64,000 nt of DNA, taken from Rhodosalinus sp041365695. GTDB taxonomy: Bacteria; Pseudomonadota; Alphaproteobacteria; Rhodobacterales; Rhodobacteraceae. A model generated the notes under the pieces. That model saw nothing but the letters and a program-made list of their open reading frames with translations, ran no database searches and was not told where the DNA came from. A program made the position numbers and the translations under genes. Every line of letters starts with the position of its first letter. Positions within the stretch are counted from its first letter, which is position 1. Positions 59,524 through 64,000 of the stretch are shown one piece after another. Location: the NCBI RefSeq assembly GCF_041365695.1, contig NZ_JBGFSJ010000003.1:434001-498000 (forward strand), read 5' to 3'.

Positions 59524-60753
59524 ATGACCCTAGACACCCCCGCCCCGCGCCTGCGCGCCAAGGACGCCCCCGATCTCGGACGCTTCGACTGGGCCGATGC
59601 CCTGCGCCTCGACGATCAGCTGTCCGAGGAAGAGCGGATGATCCGCGACAGCGCCCGCGCCTATGCGCAGGAGAAGCTGCAACCCCGCGTGATCGAGGCC
59701 TTCGACGCCGAAAAGACCGACCCGGAGATCTTCCGCGAGATGGGCGGGATGGGCCTGCTCGGCGTGACCGTGCCGGAGGAATACGGCGGTCTCGGCGGAA
59801 GCTATGTGAGCTACGGGCTCGTGGCGCGCGAGATCGAGCGCGTGGATTCGGGCTATCGCTCGATGATGTCGGTGCAGTCGAGCCTCGTCATGTATCCGAT
59901 CCACGCTTACGGAACCGAGGAGCAACGGCAGAAATACCTGCCGAAACTCGCCTCCGGGGAATGGATCGGGTGTTTCGGCCTGACGGAGCCGGACGCGGGC
60001 TCCGACCCGGGCGCGATGAAGACGCGGGCCGAGAAGATCGAGGGCGGCTACCGGCTGACGGGCTCCAAGATGTGGATCTCGAATTCGCCGATCGCGGACG
60101 TCTTCGTTGTGTGGGCCAAGTCGGACGCGCATGACGGCAAGATCCGCGGTTTCGTGCTGGAAAAAGGCATGACGGGCCTCTCCGCGCCCAAGGTCGGCAA
60201 CAAGCTTTCCTTGCGCGCCTCGATCACCGGCGAGATCGTGATGGAGGGCGTCGAGGTCGGCGAGGACGCGCTGCTGCCCCATGTCGAGGGGCTGAAGGGG
60301 CCGTTCGGCTGCCTCAACCGCGCACGCTACGGCATCAGCTGGGGCGTCATGGGCGCGGCGGAGTTCTGCCTGCACGCCGCGCGGGGCTACGGGCTCGACC
60401 GCAAGCAGTTCGGCAAGCCCATCGCCCAGACCCAGCTTTTCCAGAAGAAGCTCGCCGACATGGAAACCGAGATCGCGCTCGGCCTGCAGGCGTCGCTCCG
60501 GGTGGGCCGGCTCATGGACGAGGCCAACGCGGCGCCCGAAATGATCTCTCTCGTCAAGCGCAACAATTGCGGCAAGGCGCTCGAGATCGCGCGGCACGCC
60601 CGCGACATGCATGGCGGCAACGGCATCAGCTCCGAATTCCAGGTGATCCGGCACATGATGAACCTCGAGACGGTGAACACCTACGAGGGCACGCACGACA
60701 TCCACGCCCTGATCCTGGGTCGCGCGATCACCGGGCTGCAGGCCTTCGTCTGA
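59524..60753 (+). CDS. gcdH: Glutaryl-CoA dehydrogenase
   Basis: A 409-residue FAD acyl-CoA dehydrogenase converting glutaryl-CoA to crotonyl-CoA in lysine/tryptophan breakdown. LTEPDAGSDPGAMKTRA is the FAD-binding ACAD signature, and the catalytic base is the glutamate of NTYEGTHDIHALILGRAITG, a wording specific to the GCDH branch. CLNRARYGISWGVMGAAEFC and YGLDRKQFGKPIAQTQL also match GCDH. Start ATG 59524 has AAAGGTG eight bases upstream. It is divergent from the LysR gene. No CoA-transferase is adjacent. Confidence 0.95.
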   Translation: MTLDTPAPRLRAKDAPDLGRFDWADALRLDDQLSEEERMIRDSARAYAQEKLQPRVIEAFDAEKTDPEIFREMGGMGLLGVTVPEEYGGLGGSYVSYGLVAREIERVDSGYRSMMSVQSSLVMYPIHAYGTEEQRQKYLPKLASGEWIGCFGLTEPDAGSDPGAMKTRAEKIEGGYRLTGSKMWISNSPIADVFVVWAKSDAHDGKIRGFVLEKGMTGLSAPKVGNKLSLRASITGEIVMEGVEVGEDALLPHVEGLKGPFGCLNRARYGISWGVMGAAEFCLHAARGYGLDRKQFGKPIAQTQLFQKKLADMETEIALGLQASLRVGRLMDEANAAPEMISLVKRNNCGKALEIARHARDMHGGNGISSEFQVIRHMMNLETVNTYEGTHDIHALILGRAITGLQAFV

Positions 60754-60764
60754 CGCGCCCCATC

Positions 60765-60816
60765 GCGCGCCCGGACGGGCGCGCCCGGTGAAGGCGTGGC
60801 GCGCGGAACGCGCGCC
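60765..60816. terminator. Two tandem GC-rich hairpins between gcdH and the AEC gene
   Basis: In the 72-base gap between convergent stop codons, GCGCGCCCG/CGGGCGCGC (60765-60773 and 60776-60784) and GGCGCGCG/CGCGCGCC (60798-60805 and 60809-60816) are perfect palindromes with two- and three-base loops. No T-run follows on either strand. They may act as bidirectional terminators or mRNA 3' stabilisers. Confidence 0.45.
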
Positions 60817-60825
60817 TCCGCCGGA

Positions 60826-61761
60826 TCAGGGCAACGCCGCGAGCCAGAGCCAGGCGGTGAAGACCGACGCGGCCGTGCCGATCAGCACCGAGGAGGCCGC
60901 GACGCGGCGCGCGCGGCCGTACATGTCGGCGAAGATGTAGGTGTTCACGCCAGGCGCCATGGCCGCCGTCACCACCGCCGAGCGCAGACCCGTCTCGGGC
61001 AGCCCGGAGGCCTGGCCCAGCCCCCAGACGACCGCCGGATGCAGCAGCAGCGAGACGGCGGCGACGAAGGCGATGGTGCGCAGATCCCCCTCCGGGCGAT
61101 AGCGGTAGAGCACGCCGCCCAGCCCGAAGAGCGCCGCGGGAAGCGCCGCGCGCACCATCAGGTCGAGCGCGTCGCCGATCGGCACCGGCAGCGTCCATCC
61201 CGAAAGATTGACCGCGATGCCCGCGAGGATACCGAGGATCAGCGCGTTCTTGAGCATGGCGCCCGCGACCTTGGTCGGAAGGCCCGCGGTGCCTGCCCCC
61301 GCGCGGCGGGCGCGCACCAGCTCCATCGCGGTGATGCCCAGCGCGTAGCAGAAGGGCGAATGAAGCGCGATGATCGCGTAGTTCCCGGCCAGCGCGTCGG
61401 CGCCGTAGGCGCGTTCCGTGATCGGCAGCCCGAGCAGGAGCGAATTGGAAAAGAGGCAGCAGAACCCGATCGCCACCGCGTCCTCCCAGTCGCGCCCGAA
61501 GAGGTAGCGCGCGCCCAGAAGCCCCGCGAGGAAGCCCGCCACCGCCCCTGCATAGAAGCTTCCGATGAGCGCGGGATCGAAGCCCGCGCCGAGGTCGAGC
61601 GTGGAGAGCGCGCGGAACAGCAGGCAGGGCAGCGCGAACCTCTGGGTGAAGACCATAAGCCCGTCCACCGCGCTTTCGCTGAAGAGGCCCCGCCACACGG
61701 CGGCATAGCCGAAGCCGATCACCAGGAAGACCGGCAGGACGACCTCGATCAGCGCCTGCAC
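60826..61761 (-). CDS. AEC family transporter
   Basis: A 311-residue integral membrane protein with about ten helices, of the auxin efflux carrier/AEC family (MdcF/YfdV-like). The N-terminal LPVFLVIGFGYAAVWRGLFS, the polar break FCCLFSNSLLLGLPITERAYG and the C-terminal VVTAAMAPGVNTYIFADMYG are typical; the unwound proline-containing centre of the fold is visible as LLGLPI and APGVN. The substrate is unknown; known members carry dicarboxylates, malonate or auxin. It is 43 bases downstream of the MBL-fold gene and converges on gcdH. Confidence 0.88.
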   Translation of the reverse strand: MQALIEVVLPVFLVIGFGYAAVWRGLFSESAVDGLMVFTQRFALPCLLFRALSTLDLGAGFDPALIGSFYAGAVAGFLAGLLGARYLFGRDWEDAVAIGFCCLFSNSLLLGLPITERAYGADALAGNYAIIALHSPFCYALGITAMELVRARRAGAGTAGLPTKVAGAMLKNALILGILAGIAVNLSGWTLPVPIGDALDLMVRAALPAALFGLGGVLYRYRPEGDLRTIAFVAAVSLLLHPAVVWGLGQASGLPETGLRSAVVTAAMAPGVNTYIFADMYGRARRVAASSVLIGTAASVFTAWLWLAALP

Positions 61762-61804
61762 GGGCGCCTCCGGGCCGCGCGCCGCGCCAGGGCGGGGTGT
61801 GCGT

Positions 61805-62605
61805 TCACAGCGGGTAGCGGATCACCATCCCGTCATGGGCGGGGGTGACGTTGTCGGGCGTGTCCCGGTCGACCTCTTCGTAGTCCATGTCGATATGCAT
61901 GTTGGTCAGGACGGCGCGCGCGGGCGCGGCGCGCCCGATCCAGTCGAGCGCGAGGTCGAGATGGGCGTGGGTGGGGTGCGGCGTGCGCCGCAGCGCGTCG
62001 AGCACCCAGCAGTCGAGCCCGTCCAGAACCGGCCACGCCGCGTCGTGGATCTCGACCGCGTCGGGCAGATACGCCAGCGGCCCGACGCGAAAGCCCAGCG
62101 CGTCGATCGCGCCGTGTTTGGCCCGGAACGGCGTGAAGGGGATCTTGCCTCCCGAGCCCGCGATCTCGAAGTCTTCGCGGATCGTGTGCATGTCGAGGAT
62201 CGGCGGATAGGGGCTGTCCTCGGGCTGCATGAAGGCGTAGCCGAAGCGCGAGTAAAGGTCGTTCTGCGTGTCGCCGTCGGCCCAGACGGGCAGACGGCTG
62301 CGCATGTTGAAGACGATCATCCGCAGGTCGTCGATTCCGTGGACGTGGTCGGCATGGCTGTGGGTGTAGACGACGGCATCGAGCTCTCCCACGCCCGCGT
62401 CGAGCAGCTGCTGGCGCAGATCGGGCGTGGTGTCGATCAGCACGCGGGTGGTGCCCGCCTCGGTCTCCCGCTCGACAAGAAGCGAGCAGCGCCGGCGGGT
62501 GTTCCTCGGGTTCGCCGGATCGCAGGCCCCCCAGTGCCCACCAAGCCGCGGCACGCCCCCCGAGGAGCCGCAGCCCAGGATGGTGAAGCGCAGTTCTCCG
62601 CTCAC
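61805..62605 (-). CDS. MBL-fold metal-dependent hydrolase (PhnP-like)
   Basis: A 266-residue metallo-beta-lactamase-fold phosphodiesterase-like protein. The N-terminus FTILGCGSSGGVPRLGGHWG is characteristic of PhnP/RNase Z-like members. Metal ligands are in YTHSHADHVHGID (HxHxDH) and later histidines (AKHGAID, LTNMHIDMDYEE). It overlaps the end of tatD by four bases. The usual suggestion is cyclic-phosphodiester hydrolysis; the true substrate is not known. The trio holB-tatD-MBL is a standard alphaproteobacterial order. Confidence 0.88.
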   Translation of the reverse strand: MSGELRFTILGCGSSGGVPRLGGHWGACDPANPRNTRRRCSLLVERETEAGTTRVLIDTTPDLRQQLLDAGVGELDAVVYTHSHADHVHGIDDLRMIVFNMRSRLPVWADGDTQNDLYSRFGYAFMQPEDSPYPPILDMHTIREDFEIAGSGGKIPFTPFRAKHGAIDALGFRVGPLAYLPDAVEIHDAAWPVLDGLDCWVLDALRRTPHPTHAHLDLALDWIGRAAPARAVLTNMHIDMDYEEVDRDTPDNVTPAHDGMVIRYPL

Positions 62606-63408
62606 GCGGCCGCCTCGTAGGCGGGCACGCGGTCGAAGAGTCGCTCGAAATTGGCCTCCGTGCGCGCGGCGAACTCTGCGTAGGACAGCCCGAATAGCTC
62701 GGCTGCCGCCTTGGCGGTGTGCACGACATGCGCGGGCTCGTTGCGCTTGCCGCGATGGGGCGGCGGCGCGAGGTAGGGGCTGTCGGTCTCCACGAGGATC
62801 CGGTCGAGCGGCGCGGCGGCGAAGATCTCGCGAAGCGCTTTCGATTTCGGAAAGGCGGTGATCCCGGACATGGACAGGTAGAAGCCCAGGTCGAGTGCCG
62901 CGCGGGCCAGGCCTGCCCCCGACGAAAAGCAGTGCATCACGCAGGGATAGGGCTTTTTCGCGTGTCCCTCCGCAAGGATCCGCGCCATGTCGTCATCCGC
63001 GTCGCGGGCGTGGATGATGAGCGGCAGGCCGGTCTCCTGCGCCGCGGCGATATGGATACGCAGGCTTTCCTGCTGCACCGCCGCGCTTTCGGCGGTGTAG
63101 TGGTAGTCGAGGCCGCTTTCGCCGAGCCCCACGCATTTCGGATCCTCGGCGAGGGCGACGAGCTCCTCAAGCTGCGCCAGGGGCTCTTGCGCGGCGCTCA
63201 TCGGGTGGGTCCCCGCCGCGTAGAACACGCCCGCGTTGTGGTGCGCGATCGCCCGCACGGCGGGAAGGCTGCGCAGCTTCGTGCAAATCGTCACCATCCG
63301 GTGCACGCCGGCGTCCCGGGCGCGCGCGATGACGGCGTCCAGCTCTTCGGCGAGTTCCGGGAAATCGAGGTGGCAATGGCTGTCGGTGATCCTCGGCGCA
63401 ACGCTCAT
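62602..63408 (-). CDS. tatD: TatD-family metal-dependent hydrolase
   Basis: A 268-residue TIM-barrel hydrolase. Metal ligands are in ITDSHCHLDFPEL (HxH), GLGESGLDYHY (Glu), LPLIIHARDADDD (His), CVMHCFSSG (His) and VETDSPYLAPPPHRG (Asp). Family members are 3'-5' DNA/RNA exonucleases linked to DNA repair. The ATG at 63406-63408 (MSVAPRITDSHCHLD) gives the standard N-terminus. It lies 52 bases after holB and overlaps the MBL-fold gene. Confidence 0.92.
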   Translation of the reverse strand: MSVAPRITDSHCHLDFPELAEELDAVIARARDAGVHRMVTICTKLRSLPAVRAIAHHNAGVFYAAGTHPMSAAQEPLAQLEELVALAEDPKCVGLGESGLDYHYTAESAAVQQESLRIHIAAAQETGLPLIIHARDADDDMARILAEGHAKKPYPCVMHCFSSGAGLARAALDLGFYLSMSGITAFPKSKALREIFAAAPLDRILVETDSPYLAPPPHRGKRNEPAHVVHTAKAAAELFGLSYAEFAARTEANFERLFDRVPAYEAAA

Positions 63409-63460
63409 GCCGCACGTCCCCCTGCCCTTGCTGACTGCCTTTTGCGGTTGCGGCCCGGCG

Positions 63461-64000
63461 TCAGCGCACCGCCTGCCCTGCAATCCTGTGGACCGTATCT
63501 AGGATGAGCGTGGCGGGGTCAAGGTTGACCGCCCGGCCATGCCGAAGCCGCGCGCCCAGCGTCTGGCCAAGCTCGGCCCAGCGCCGCGCGGCAGCCATGT
63601 CGGGGGCGAGGCGGGCGAGCGTGGCGGCCTCTCCGGGCACGGCCTCGGGCGGCGGCGCGCCCGTCGCGCCCGTGCGCGCCAGACGCGCGATCGCGAGGTC
63701 GAGAAGCTCGATCAGAAGATCGCGCACTGGCTCCGCGCCCCGGCCCGACGCGCGTTCGGAAAGCGCGATCGCGGCCGGGCGGTCGAGGCGCGGCAGACTT
63801 TCGAGGAGGTGCAACAGGTCGCGGTAAAGCCCGATGCCGCCGAGCCCGGCGAGCCGCACGGCCGCGCCCACCGAGCCGCCCGACAGTTCCGCGAGGGCCA
63901 GCGCCTCTTCCTGCCCCGCATCGACCCCCGCCTGCGCGAGCGCCGCGGCCATGTCGCCGGGCGAGAGCGGGACGAGGCGAAGTTCCCGGCAGCGCGACCG
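63461..64000 (-). CDS. holB: DNA polymerase III subunit delta' (5' end outside window)
   Basis: The last 179 residues are visible; the frame is open to the window edge at 64000. It opens with RSRCRELRLVPLSPGDMAAA, the clamp-loader segment that in full-length delta' follows the sensor-1 region and includes the conserved S-R-C. The remainder is the helical collar domain, with LALAELSGGSVGAAVRLAG. Delta' is the rigid stator of the sliding-clamp loader. Downstream tatD and the MBL-fold gene support the call; a tmk gene would be expected just beyond the edge. Confidence 0.9.
   Translation of the reverse strand, partial: RSRCRELRLVPLSPGDMAAALAQAGVDAGQEEALALAELSGGSVGAAVRLAGLGGIGLYRDLLHLLESLPRLDRPAAIALSERASGRGAEPVRDLLIELLDLAIARLARTGATGAPPPEAVPGEAATLARLAPDMAAARRWAELGQTLGARLRHGRAVNLDPATLILDTVHRIAGQAVR

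Overview
The window is one contiguous piece of a very GC-rich (about 70% by eye) alphaproteobacterial chromosome. The gene content points to the Rhodobacterales (Rhodobacteraceae/Paracoccaceae). The evidence is a CckA hybrid kinase preceded by a CtrA-type box, a GTTC-N7-GTTC SOS box upstream of recA, a DksA lacking the four-cysteine zinc finger, the runs dgt-argS-SPOR-nagZ-scpA-scpB and yceD-rpmF-plsX-fabH-ihfA-merR, and several small families I associate with this order. No rRNA, insertion sequence, CRISPR array, integrase or replication origin was seen. Coding density is very high and no gap exceeds 300 bases.

Region 1 (1-15785) is an exopolysaccharide/capsule locus. Seven plus-strand genes overlap one another by 4-8 bases: GT4 glycosyltransferase (cut by the window edge), heparinase II/III-like protein, two-domain dehydrogenase, FkbM methyltransferase, two more GT4 enzymes and a CgeB-like transferase. 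A minus-strand DUF2793 fibre/spike-like gene follows, then a flippase and a polymerase-like membrane protein (plus). Opposite these lie a Wzc/ExoP-type tyrosine autokinase and an ExoY/WbaP-type initiating sugar transferase (minus). The layout is that of a Wzx/Wzy-dependent pathway: priming, sugar addition and decoration, flipping, polymerisation, chain-length control. No outer-membrane exporter is in view.

Region 2 (15951-24521): SMR transporter, typA/bipA, a DUF6639-like gene carrying two frameshifts, a histidine phosphatase, a DUF1330 protein, alaS, recA with its SOS box, and a sulfotransferase-like gene. Region 3 (24549-33005): cckA, an RsmB-type RNA methyltransferase, guaB, an agmatinase-family gene and a RamA-like [2Fe-2S]/ASKHA corrinoid-activation protein. 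Region 4 (33067-37703): tRNA-Gly(CCC), histone-deacetylase-like hydrolase, Uup-like ABC-F ATPase, OlsB ornithine acyltransferase and a BamE-like lipoprotein.

Region 5 (37792-43655): the YceD-L32-PlsX-FabH-IHF-alpha-MerR run, tRNA-Pro(GGG), a double-domain dCTP deaminase and a small basic protein. Region 6 (43753-50457), minus strand: dgt, argS, a SPOR protein, nagZ, scpA and scpB. Region 7 (50538-53862): IscA/ErpA-type carrier, small hypothetical, xthA, FAD monooxygenase, and dksA with a clear terminator. Region 8 (54047-58506): MoxR ATPase, DUF2927 lipoprotein, 54-residue membrane protein, VWA/CoxE-like protein and M48 protease, a likely MoxR-VWA module. Region 9 (58427-64000): divergent LysR regulator and glutaryl-CoA dehydrogenase with a candidate operator, AEC transporter, and holB (partial)-tatD-MBL hydrolase.

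Most of the window is ordinary core genome. The points most worth checking are the DUF2793 spike-like gene inside the polysaccharide locus, the doubly frameshifted DUF6639 gene, the CtrA box upstream of cckA, the MoxR/DUF2927/VWA module with a variant metal-binding motif, and the LysR-gcdH operator.
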